Of a stretch of 6,563 nucleotides of DNA, positions 1-5,529 are shown piece by piece. The position numbers and the translations under genes are program-made. Within the stretch, counting starts at the first letter, position 1. Each line of letters begins with the position of its first letter. Origin of the DNA: a bacterium (GTDB lineage Bacteria > Ratteibacteria > UBA8468 > B48-G9 > JAFGKM01); assembly GCA_021157805.1 (NCBI GenBank), contig JAGGVW010000191.1, positions 1 to 6,563 of the forward strand. Reading direction: 5' to 3'. The notes beneath the pieces were generated by a model. That model searched no databases and was not told the DNA's origin. It saw only the letters and a list, made by a program, of their open reading frames with translations.

Positions 1-833
1 GAATTATTCTTTCTTGGTAACAATTTTTGACATATCGTTGCTCTAAGGTGATAAGCAATAATTTTTCTAATCTGCTCATGCTGGGATGATGGGAAAAAAT
101 CAAGTATTCTTGTAATTGTTGTTATTGTATCAATTGTATGTAAAGTAGCAAAAACAAGATGGCCTGTTTCACATGCATTTATCGCTGCCTGAAATGTATC
201 AACATCTCTCAACTCTCCTATGAGAATTATATCAGGGTCTTCTCTTAAAACATGTTTTAAAGCAGAAGCAAAAGATAAAGTATCAATCCCAACTTCTCTC
301 TGCTCTATTATTGATTTCTTATCTTTATAGAGATATTCAATTGGGTCTTCTATTGTAATAATATGAGCAATTCTATTCTGGTTAATATTTTCTATCATTG
401 AAGCAAGAGTTGTGGATTTACCACATCCAGTTGGTCCAGTTACGAGAACAAGACCATCAGGAAAAGAGGAGATTTTATTCAGAACAGGTGGTAAATTTAA
501 TTCTTCAATGGTTGGGATAACATCTTTTATTCTTCTGAGAACAAAACCTATATGCCCTCTCTGCCAGAAAGCATTTACTCTATATCTTCCAACTTCTTTA
601 TGGTCAAAAGCAAAATCAATCTCTTTCTCCTTTTTGAATATTTCAAGTTGTTCAGAGGGCAAAACCAGTTCAGCAATTTTATTTATTTTTTCATCATCTA
701 AAATACCCTCCCACTCTTCAACTTCAATCAATTCTTTTTTTATTCTGAAAATTGGTTTCCTTCCATATTTAATATGGAGGTCAGAAGCATCTTTTTCTTT
801 CATTAATTCAAGAAGTGAAATGAAATCATTCAT
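1..833 (-). CDS. pilT: Type IV pilus twitching/retraction ATPase PilT (partial, 3' end outside window)
   Basis: The frame starts at an ATG at 833 and stays open to base 1, giving 277 complete codons. PilT is a hexameric cytoplasmic ATPase that drives pilus depolymerisation. Residues 1-100 form the PAS-like N-terminal domain, with DASDLHI near 15-21. The core carries Walker A GPTGCGKST (133-141), the Asp box IEDPIEY (161-167), the Walker B region DPDIILIGELRD (199-210) and the His box TGHLVFATLHT (223-233), ending near LLPR (271-274). The short N-terminus, with no long PilB/GspE-type leader, favours PilT or PilU over an assembly ATPase. Family members usually have about 340-370 residues, so roughly 70-90 C-terminal residues are missing. 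The start overlaps the upstream small gene by 8 bases and has AAGGAG 7 bases upstream. Deviations are Cys for the usual Ser in Walker A and HTID where PilT usually has HTNS. The family call is firm; PilT versus a paralogue is less so. Confidence 0.93.
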   Translation of the reverse strand, partial: MNDFISLLELMKEKDASDLHIKYGRKPIFRIKKELIEVEEWEGILDDEKINKIAELVLPSEQLEIFKKEKEIDFAFDHKEVGRYRVNAFWQRGHIGFVLRRIKDVIPTIEELNLPPVLNKISSFPDGLVLVTGPTGCGKSTTLASMIENINQNRIAHIITIEDPIEYLYKDKKSIIEQREVGIDTLSFASALKHVLREDPDIILIGELRDVDTFQAAINACETGHLVFATLHTIDTITTITRILDFFPSSQHEQIRKIIAYHLRATICQKLLPRKNN

Positions 834-1014
834 TCCCTTTCTCCTTCTTCAAAAACTCCTCCATAACTATCTGGGCAGGTTCATCAATATCAATTTCTAC
901 TCCTGTAAGTGCTCCTGAAATTAAATCATGTGTTCTTCTTGAAAGAATAGTAACTATCCGATAGACATTCTCTTTTTTATCAACTTTATCAAGAAGTTTT
1001 AAATTTCTATTCAT
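826..1014 (-). CDS. rpoZ: Putative RNA polymerase omega subunit (short, divergent)
   Basis: This gene encodes 62 residues. The middle reads YRIVTILSRRTHDLISG (18-34), which resembles the conserved omega helix (NRFDLVLVAARRARQL in E. coli). It is followed by DEPAQIVMEEFLKK (44-57), matching the usual 'KPVTIALEEI..GK' segment. Omega is a small accessory subunit that clamps the beta' C-terminus and helps RNA polymerase assembly. The N-terminal MARVT-like start common in proteobacterial omega is absent and the protein is shorter than E. coli omega (91 residues). The start lies 3 bases after the rplQ stop and the end overlaps pilT by 8 bases. No Shine-Dalgarno is visible within 15 bases upstream, so translation probably re-initiates after rplQ. 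The similarity was judged by eye; a conserved hypothetical of another family is possible. Confidence 0.68.
   Translation of the reverse strand: MNRNLKLLDKVDKKENVYRIVTILSRRTHDLISGALTGVEIDIDEPAQIVMEEFLKKEKGNE
841..846 (-). promoter_or_regulatory. Ribosome binding site of pilT
   Basis: AAGGAG on the minus strand lies 7 bases before the ATG at 833, inside the 3' end of the small omega-like gene. It fixes the pilT start at 833. A second ATG at 829 is in another frame and does not lead into the PilT reading frame. Confidence 0.75.
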
Positions 1015-1017
1015 TTT

Positions 1018-1365
1018 TTACGACAGTTTTATAATAACTTCTTCTGCTCCATCTCCTCTTCTTGGAGTAAGTTTGATTATTTTCGTATATCCACCATTCC
1101 TGTCAATATATCTCTTAGCAATTTCTCTCACTCTTTTTACGCTTTCTGGATGATTTAAAAAACTACTTATCATTCTAATACTTTTAAGGTCGTCTTTTTT
1201 ACCATGAGTTATTAACCTTTCAACAATTCTTCTCAACTGTTTTGCCTTTGCCTCAGTTGTTTTTATCTTTTGAAACTGGAAAAAACTTATCGCCATATTC
1301 CTCATCAAACCTTTTCTATGAGACCTGTTTCTTCCCAATTTTTTTATATCTTTTTTATGTCTCAC
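1018..1365 (-). CDS. rplQ: Large-subunit ribosomal protein bL17
   Basis: This encodes 115 residues with the bL17 signature: MRHKKDIKKLGRNRSHRKGL at 1-20, then RNMAISFFQFQKIKTTEAKAKQL (22-44) and VERLITHGKKDDL (48-60). The C-terminal part, RDGNGGY-like (RNGGYTKI, 89-96) and LTPRRGDGAEEVIIKL, is also typical. bL17 is bacteria-specific and sits at the base of the 50S subunit near the tunnel exit. The start codon is GTG at 1365, placed by the conserved MRH opening; the next in-frame Met (residue 21) would cut off the conserved N-terminus. It overlaps the end of rpoA by 11 bases, the classical rpoA-rplQ pairing. The length is near the short end of the family (E. coli 127), lacking a C-terminal extension. 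Confidence 0.97.
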   Translation of the reverse strand: MRHKKDIKKLGRNRSHRKGLMRNMAISFFQFQKIKTTEAKAKQLRRIVERLITHGKKDDLKSIRMISSFLNHPESVKRVREIAKRYIDRNGGYTKIIKLTPRRGDGAEEVIIKLS

Positions 1366-2338
1366 TTTCTTCCTCTTTCTTTTCGGAAAGTTCTTTTAAA
1401 GTTAATAATCTATAACCTCTCTTTTTTAAAACTTTCTCTATTTCTTCAATGGATTTTTTCCCCAGGTTTCTCAATTCTTCAAGTTTTTCTCTTGGAGTAT
1501 TGAGAAGGTCTTTAAGAGTATTTATATTCTTTCCTGTAAGAGCATTTGAAACTCTTGTTGAAAGTTTTAATTCGCTTATTGGTATTTCAATATCTGGTTC
1601 TGAAACTTTCTCTTCTTTCTTTTCTTCTTTTTTCCCTATAACCTGCTTTTCTCTTATTAAATTCAGGTGTTCAAGCATAATCTCTGTAGCATAATTCATT
1701 GCTTCTTTTGGAGTAATTCCACCTGTTGTTCTTATTTCAAGAATAAGTTTTTCATAATCTACTGATTGTCCTACCATAACATTTTCAATATGAAATGTAA
1801 CTTTTCTCACAGGGGAATAAATCCCGTCTATTAATATTGTCCCTATAGGAACATTCCCCAAAATGAGTTTCATTTTTTCAACAGGTAGATATCCAAAACC
1901 CTTTGTTATTTCAATTTCCAGTCGATATTTCTTGGAGGGGTCAATAGTTGCTATATGAAGGTCTTTGTTTATCACTTCAACAGAACCATCAGGGATTAAA
2001 TCACCAGCAACTATTTCATCTTTTCCATGAATTTCAACTTCAGATTTATGAGGAAATTCAGATATAACCGGCTTTAAAGCAACATTTTTTATATTCATTA
2101 TAACCTCTACAATATCTTCTTTCATCCCTTCAACTGTGGAAAACTCATGCATAACACCATCTATTTTTAAGGATGTAATTGCAACACCAGGTATTGAAGA
2201 GAGTAAAATCCTTCTATATAAATTACCTATTGTTACACCATAACCTCTCTCAAGAGGTAGAATTTCTAAAACTCCATAATTATCTCTATATGTACTTTTA
2301 TCCCAAACAAAAGTATCAGGAAAAATAAATTCTTTCAT
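1355..2338 (-). CDS. rpoA: DNA-directed RNA polymerase subunit alpha
   Basis: This is a full-length 327-residue alpha subunit (E. coli 329). The dimerising N-terminal domain (about 1-230) includes LPLERGYGVTIGN (27-39), RRILLSSIPG (42-51), KIDGVMHEFSTVEG (58-71), where beta and beta' are recruited, and TTGGITPKEAMNYA (204-217). A charged Lys/Glu-rich linker (about 235-248) leads to the C-terminal domain (about 253-312). There LSTRVSNAL and NLGKKSIEEI align with the E. coli DNA-contacting residues R265, N268, G296 and K298 at R262, N265, G293 and K295, so UP-element binding is probably retained. The tail after 312 is acidic. The ATG at 2338 is preceded by GAGGTG with 5-base spacing in the 12-base gap after rpsD. 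The stop lies within rplQ, so the two are translationally coupled. Confidence 0.98.
   Translation of the reverse strand: MKEFIFPDTFVWDKSTYRDNYGVLEILPLERGYGVTIGNLYRRILLSSIPGVAITSLKIDGVMHEFSTVEGMKEDIVEVIMNIKNVALKPVISEFPHKSEVEIHGKDEIVAGDLIPDGSVEVINKDLHIATIDPSKKYRLEIEITKGFGYLPVEKMKLILGNVPIGTILIDGIYSPVRKVTFHIENVMVGQSVDYEKLILEIRTTGGITPKEAMNYATEIMLEHLNLIREKQVIGKKEEKKEEKVSEPDIEIPISELKLSTRVSNALTGKNINTLKDLLNTPREKLEELRNLGKKSIEEIEKVLKKRGYRLLTLKELSEKKEEESET
1371..1376 (-). promoter_or_regulatory. Ribosome binding site of rplQ, supporting a GTG start
   Basis: AGAGGA on the minus strand lies 5 bases before the GTG at 1365, inside the 3' end of rpoA. It supports the GTG over the internal ATG codons further downstream in rplQ. 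Confidence 0.65.
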
Positions 2339-2350
2339 CGTTACACCTCT

Positions 2351-2971
2351 CTATTTTGAATAAAGGTTGATAATAAGTTGTTCATCAAAAGGTATAGAAA
2401 CTTCTTCTCTCGTTGGATATCTTACAATCTTTATTGAAAGGTCATTTTCGTTTACCTCCATCCATGTTGGAACCTGTCTATGTTTGAATGCTTCAATATT
2501 TCCTTTTATTTTATCATACCATTTGCTGTTATTCTTAACTTTTATTTCATCACCTTCTTTAACAATATAACCAGGTCTATCTGTCCTTCTCCCATTGACT
2601 AAAATTGCCCCATGTGCCACAATCTGTTTTGCCATATTTCTTGAAGAAGCAAAATTTGCTCTATAAACAACATTATCAAGCCGTCTTTCAAGCAGTTGAA
2701 GTAAAATTTCACCTGTAACGCCTTTCTGTTTTTTTGCTATTTCAAAATATCTTCTGAACTGTCTTTCTCTCACTCCATAATAAATTTTGACTTTATTTTT
2801 TTCTCTTAGTTGTAAACCATACTCTGATGTCTTTTTGCCCCTTATCAGCCTCATTTTTTTCTTTCTCGGGTCAACAGGGCATTTATCTGTTTCACATCTT
2901 GCCCCTTTAAGATAAAGTTTCATCCCATATTTTCTGCAAACTTTACAATCTCTTTCAACGACTCTTGCCAT
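2351..2971 (-). CDS. rpsD: Small-subunit ribosomal protein uS4, zinc-binding (C+) form
   Basis: This encodes 206 residues, the usual S4 length. uS4 is a primary 16S rRNA binder that nucleates the 30S body. The N-terminus holds four cysteines at 9, 12, 26 and 31, the spacing of the zinc finger in Thermus S4, so this is the zinc-binding form. The S4 RNA-binding fold starts near LLQLLERRLDNVVYR (91-105), followed by the region ASSRNMAKQIVAHGAILVNG (108-127), the RPGYIVKEGDEI loop and the C-terminal PTREEVSIPFDEQLIINLYSK. The start is an ATG with AAGGAG 6 bases upstream, 11 bases after rpsK. In many bacteria S4 represses the alpha operon by binding near rpsM; nothing here shows or excludes that. 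An rpsD inside the alpha operon argues against Bacilli, where it is usually elsewhere. Confidence 0.98.
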   Translation of the reverse strand: MARVVERDCKVCRKYGMKLYLKGARCETDKCPVDPRKKKMRLIRGKKTSEYGLQLREKNKVKIYYGVRERQFRRYFEIAKKQKGVTGEILLQLLERRLDNVVYRANFASSRNMAKQIVAHGAILVNGRRTDRPGYIVKEGDEIKVKNNSKWYDKIKGNIEAFKHRQVPTWMEVNENDLSIKIVRYPTREEVSIPFDEQLIINLYSK

Positions 2972-2982
2972 TTCTCACTCCT

Positions 2983-3372
2983 TTATACTCTTCTTCTTTT
3001 TGGTGGTCTGCAACCATCATGTGGTATTGGGGTTATATCCTTTATTGATACAACATTAAGCCCACCTGCCTGGAGTGCTCTTATCGCTGTTTCCCTGCCA
3101 GGTCCAGGTCCTTTAACAAAAACATCAACCTCTTTCATATTGAAAATATTTATCGCTCTTTTTGCTATGTTTTCAGCAACAAGTTGAGCAGCAAAAGGTG
3201 TTCCTTTTCTTGTGCCTTTAAAACCAACACTGCCAGCACTTGCCCACAGAAGAACTTTACCTTCCGGGTTTGTAAGTGTAATAATTGTATTGTTAAAAGT
3301 TGACTTTATATGAATCACTCCTTTTTCTATAGTTGTTTTCCTCTTCCTTTTTTTTACATATTTTCTTGCCAT
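2983..3372 (-). CDS. rpsK: Small-subunit ribosomal protein uS11
   Basis: This encodes 129 residues, matching the E. coli length. uS11 lies on the 30S platform near the E site and contacts the mRNA exit region. Landmarks are the basic N-terminus (KKRKRK, 7-12), [18 protein letters not shown] (18-35), [20 protein letters not shown] (44-63), [15 protein letters not shown] (86-100) and [18 protein letters not shown] (112-129). The tail is typical except that residue 119 is Asp (GAT codon), where most bacteria carry Asn in HNG. That Asn is the known isoaspartate-forming site in E. coli S11. The ATG lies one base after the rpsM stop, with GGAAGG 5 bases upstream inside the rpsM end, so the two genes are translationally coupled. 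Confidence 0.98.
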   Translation of the reverse strand: MARKYVKKRKRKTTIEKGVIHIKSTFNNTIITLTNPEGKVLLWASAGSVGFKGTRKGTPFAAQLVAENIAKRAINIFNMKEVDVFVKGPGPGRETAIRALQAGGLNVVSIKDITPIPHDGCRPPKRRRV

Positions 3373-3373
3373 A

Positions 3374-3787
3374 TTAACCTTCCTTTCCTTTTTGCTGTTT
3401 CATTGCTTTTCTCAATGCCTTATCCCTTATAACTCCAACTGTCTTTCTCGGCCCTTTTCTTGTCCTTGCATTTGTTCTTGTTCTCTGTCCTCTCACTGGT
3501 AAAGAATGTTTATGCCTCAAACCTCTGTATGAATTTATATCAATTAGCCTGCGAATGTTTTCAGAAACTTCTTTTTTTAAGTCCCCTTCAATTTTGAAAT
3601 TTCTCTGTATGTAATTTGTTATCTTACTCAATTCTTCATCTGTTAAATCTTTGACTTTTTTATCAGAAGAAACTCCAGTATCAGAAAGAATCTTTTTAGA
3701 TGATGATAAACCAATTCCATAAATATAAGTTAATGAAATCTCAACTTTCTTATTATCAGGTATTTCAACACCAAGTATTCTCGCCAT
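3374..3787 (-). CDS. rpsM: Small-subunit ribosomal protein uS13 with lengthened C-terminus
   Basis: This encodes 137 residues. uS13 sits in the 30S head, contacts P-site tRNA through its C-terminal tail and bridges to the 50S subunit. The N-terminus [26 protein letters not shown] (1-26) and the helix-two-turn-helix part ending in [15 protein letters not shown] (78-92) are typical. They are followed by the signature [21 protein letters not shown] (96-116). After that, where many homologues end within a few basic residues (E. coli is 118 long), about 20 more residues follow, rich in Lys/Arg ([15 protein letters not shown]). The ATG has GAGGTG 4 bases upstream; that site covers the rpmJ stop 8 bases away. 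It is the first gene of the classical alpha-operon segment. Confidence 0.97.
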   Translation of the reverse strand: MARILGVEIPDNKKVEISLTYIYGIGLSSSKKILSDTGVSSDKKVKDLTDEELSKITNYIQRNFKIEGDLKKEVSENIRRLIDINSYRGLRHKHSLPVRGQRTRTNARTRKGPRKTVGVIRDKALRKAMKQQKGKEG

Positions 3788-3795
3788 TTTTCACC

Positions 3796-3921
3796 TCATC
3801 CCTGTCTCTGTTTATGCTTTGGTCCATCCTGTGGGTTAGTACAAATAACTCTTACAACTCCTTTCCTTTTTATAATTTTACACTTTGGACATATTTTTTT
3901 AACAGATGCTCTTACTTTCAT
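3796..3921 (-). CDS. rpmJ: Large-subunit ribosomal protein bL36, zinc-ribbon form with a 4-residue insertion
   Basis: This small gene encodes 41 residues between infA and rpsM. The protein opens [20 protein letters not shown] and ends in the family hallmark KHKQRQG. bL36 binds 23S rRNA and stabilises its fold in the 50S subunit. Zinc ligands are Cys11, Cys14, Cys27 and His36. In the usual 37-residue protein (for example Thermus) the fourth ligand is His32, with four residues between Cys27 and His. Here there are eight (TNPQDGPK), so four extra residues are inserted in the last loop of the ribbon. The frame is intact and the C-terminus is normal, so it is not a frameshift. A strong AAGGAG lies 7 bases before the ATG, overlapping the infA stop. 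Confidence 0.96.
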   Translation of the reverse strand: MKVRASVKKICPKCKIIKRKGVVRVICTNPQDGPKHKQRQG

Positions 3922-3928
3922 TTTTTAT

Positions 3929-3934
3929 CTCCTT
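3929..3934 (-). promoter_or_regulatory. Ribosome binding site of rpmJ
   Basis: AAGGAG (within AAAGGAGAT) lies 7 bases before the rpmJ ATG at 3921 and overlaps the infA stop by one base. It is the best Shine-Dalgarno match in the window and supports this 41-codon gene as real. Confidence 0.75.
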
Positions 3935-4149
3935 TAATATCTTCTTATTATTCTTCCTCTTGTCAAATCATAAGGGGAAATTTCAACTAAAACTTCATCC
4001 CCTGGTATAATCTTTATATAATGCATTCTCATCTTACCAGCCAGATGAGCATAAATTTTATGACCATTTTCTAATTCTACCTCAAATGTTGTTCCTGGTA
4101 AAGCCTTGACTATTTTCCCTTTTAATTTTACCTTCTCTTCTTTGTTCAT
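3934..4149 (-). CDS. infA: Translation initiation factor IF-1
   Basis: This encodes 71 residues, the normal IF-1 length. It is a single OB-fold (S1-like) protein that occupies the 30S A site during initiation and assists IF-2 and IF-3. Signatures are [21 protein letters not shown] (10-30), the segment [20 protein letters not shown] (34-53) that contacts 16S rRNA, and the closing [14 protein letters not shown] (58-71). The ATG lies one base after the map stop. An AAGGAG inside map is 15 bases upstream, too far for a good Shine-Dalgarno, so initiation probably depends on coupling to map termination. The position between map and rpmJ is the standard one in many bacteria. Confidence 0.98.
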   Translation of the reverse strand: MNKEEKVKLKGKIVKALPGTTFEVELENGHKIYAHLAGKMRMHYIKIIPGDEVLVEISPYDLTRGRIIRRY

Positions 4150-4150
4150 T

Positions 4151-4891
4151 TTAACTTAAAACTTCTCCTTTTTCTTTTCTCACAATAACTTCATTTTCAT
4201 AATGAGCAGAGTATTTACCATCAATTGTAACTACTGTCCATCCATCCTCAAGAATTTTCACTTCATAAGTTCCTTCATTTACCATTGGCTCTACACATAA
4301 AACCATCCCTTCTTTCAAAATCTCTCCTTCTCCTTTTTCTCCAAAATTAGCAACCTCTGGATATTCATGGAGTTTTCTCCCAATACCATGTCCGGCAAAT
4401 GCTCTAACAACAGAAAATCCATTTTCTTCAACAAATTTCTGAATTGCACTCCCAATATCACCTGTAGTTGCTCCTTCTTTTATCTGCTCAATACCAATGT
4501 TAAATGCCTTTTTAGTCACTTCTATCAGTTTTTTATGCTCTTTACTTATTCTGCCAACAGGAAAAGTATCAGCACAATCTCCATAAAAACCATTATAAAT
4601 AACTCCTATATCAACTGAAACAATGTCCCCCTCTTTTAAAACTTTATCTTTTCTTGGTATCCCATGCACCACTTCTTCATTAACAGAAACACATATATTT
4701 CTAGGATAACCAGCATAGCCCTTAAAAGCAGGTATAACTTTTTTCCTTTCCATAATTTTCACACTTATTTCTTCTATATCATATGTGCTTATTCCTGGTC
4801 TGATAATTTCCCTTATCCTTTCAAGAATTTCTCTCACTATCAAACAAGCTCTCCGTATGCCATCCAGTTCAACCAGTGTTTTTATCACCAT
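4151..4891 (-). CDS. map: Methionine aminopeptidase, type I
   Basis: This encodes 246 residues. The enzyme removes the N-terminal Met from nascent proteins in the cytoplasm. The 'pita-bread' metallopeptidase motifs are complete: metal ligands align at Asp94 and Asp105 ([13 protein letters not shown]), His168 (GHGIG), Glu201 (EPMVNEG) and Glu232 (HYENEV). The substrate-binding His is His76 (VVHGIPR). There is no N-terminal zinc-finger extension and no insertion after the catalytic core, so it is the short type Ia form; the start matches the usual 'M-I-K-T..E' opening. The gene overlaps adk by 7 bases. No convincing Shine-Dalgarno is seen before the ATG, suggesting coupled translation. GTG at 4888 is an alternative start that would lose only one residue. 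Confidence 0.97.
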   Translation of the reverse strand: MVIKTLVELDGIRRACLIVREILERIREIIRPGISTYDIEEISVKIMERKKVIPAFKGYAGYPRNICVSVNEEVVHGIPRKDKVLKEGDIVSVDIGVIYNGFYGDCADTFPVGRISKEHKKLIEVTKKAFNIGIEQIKEGATTGDIGSAIQKFVEENGFSVVRAFAGHGIGRKLHEYPEVANFGEKGEGEILKEGMVLCVEPMVNEGTYEVKILEDGWTVVTIDGKYSAHYENEVIVRKEKGEVLS

Positions 4892-5529
4892 TTAAGAATT
4901 TCTTTTATCTTTGTAATTGTCTCTTCAAGTTTTCCTTCTCCAGATATCTCAAAAAAATTACCTTTTTTTCTATAATAATCAATGATTGGTTGTGTAAGTT
5001 TATGGTAAACATCTAGCCTTTTTTTTATAACTTCTGGTTTATCATCTTCCCTCTGTATCAACTTCCCACCGCATTTATCACATATACCCTCTTTCTCTGG
5101 GGGTAAATTTATAAGATGGTAAATAGTCCCACAGTTTTCACAAATTCTTCTATTTGAAAGTCGCTTTATTAAAAATTCATCAGAAGCAGAAAGATAAATT
5201 ACAATCAAACTTTCTTTATCCTGAAAAATTTTTTCAAGGTCTTCTGCCTGCTTTAAAGTTCTGGGGAAACCATCAAGTATAAATCCATAATTACAATCTT
5301 CTCTTTTAATTCTATCTTCAATAATTTTCTCCACCAGTCCATCAGGAACAAGTTCTCCCCTTTTTATGTAAGAATTTGCTTTTTCTCCAAGTTCAGTATG
5401 ACTGTTAACATTTTCTCTCAACAAATCTCCCGAAGAAATCAAAGGCAAATCATAAATTTCACTTAATTTCCCTCCAACAGTTCCTTTACCTGCTCCTGGT
5501 GGTCCAAGAAGAATCAAAACTTTTTTCAT
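4885..5529 (-). CDS. adk: Adenylate kinase, long form with zinc-type LID
   Basis: This encodes 214 residues, the same length as E. coli Adk. It catalyses ATP + AMP = 2 ADP in the cytoplasm. The P-loop is GPPGAGKGT (9-17). The AMP-binding region has SSGDLLR (32-38), and DGFPRT (86-91) covers the AMP site. The LID domain (about 123-160) carries Cys130, Cys133, Cys150 and Cys153, a four-Cys zinc site of the type seen in Bacillus and many thermophilic or Gram-positive-type enzymes. The LID is followed by REDDKPEVIKKRL (160-172) with catalytic arginines. Small deviations are Ser for Thr in the usual STGD motif and Val18 where GKGTQ is typical. The ATG overlaps the secY stop in an ATGA junction. 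A weak AGGA lies about 6 bases upstream. Confidence 0.98.
   Translation of the reverse strand: MKKVLILLGPPGAGKGTVGGKLSEIYDLPLISSGDLLRENVNSHTELGEKANSYIKRGELVPDGLVEKIIEDRIKREDCNYGFILDGFPRTLKQAEDLEKIFQDKESLIVIYLSASDEFLIKRLSNRRICENCGTIYHLINLPPEKEGICDKCGGKLIQREDDKPEVIKKRLDVYHKLTQPIIDYYRKKGNFFEISGEGKLEETITKIKEILKW

Noticed and set aside
412..918. Open frame of 168 codons on the plus strand
   Set aside because: It lies opposite pilT and the omega-like gene, starts inside pilT, is rich in Ser/Phe/Leu as expected from the antisense of Glu/Lys-rich genes, and resembles no family I know.
1015..1017. Possible terminator after rplQ, the usual end of the alpha operon
   Set aside because: Only three bases separate rplQ from the next gene and I see no GC-rich stem ending in a T run on the minus strand.
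1605..1640. Pyrimidine-rich run that could look like a terminator tract or simple repeat
   Set aside because: On the coding strand it is the purine-rich Lys/Glu linker between the two RpoA domains; there is no hairpin beside it.
1270..1694. Two plus-strand open frames (77 and 81 codons)
   Set aside because: Antisense shadows of rplQ and the rpoA C-terminal part; no ribosome binding site or recognisable domain.
2367..2570. Plus-strand open frame of 67 codons
   Set aside because: Antisense of the uS4 C-terminus, whose reading is unambiguous.
3700..3990. Plus-strand open frame of 96 codons across rpsM, rpmJ and infA
   Set aside because: It runs opposite three certain genes; its composition is a shadow of AT-rich coding DNA.
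4367..4975. Two plus-strand open frames (83 and 103 codons)
   Set aside because: Antisense of map and adk, both identified with full catalytic motifs.
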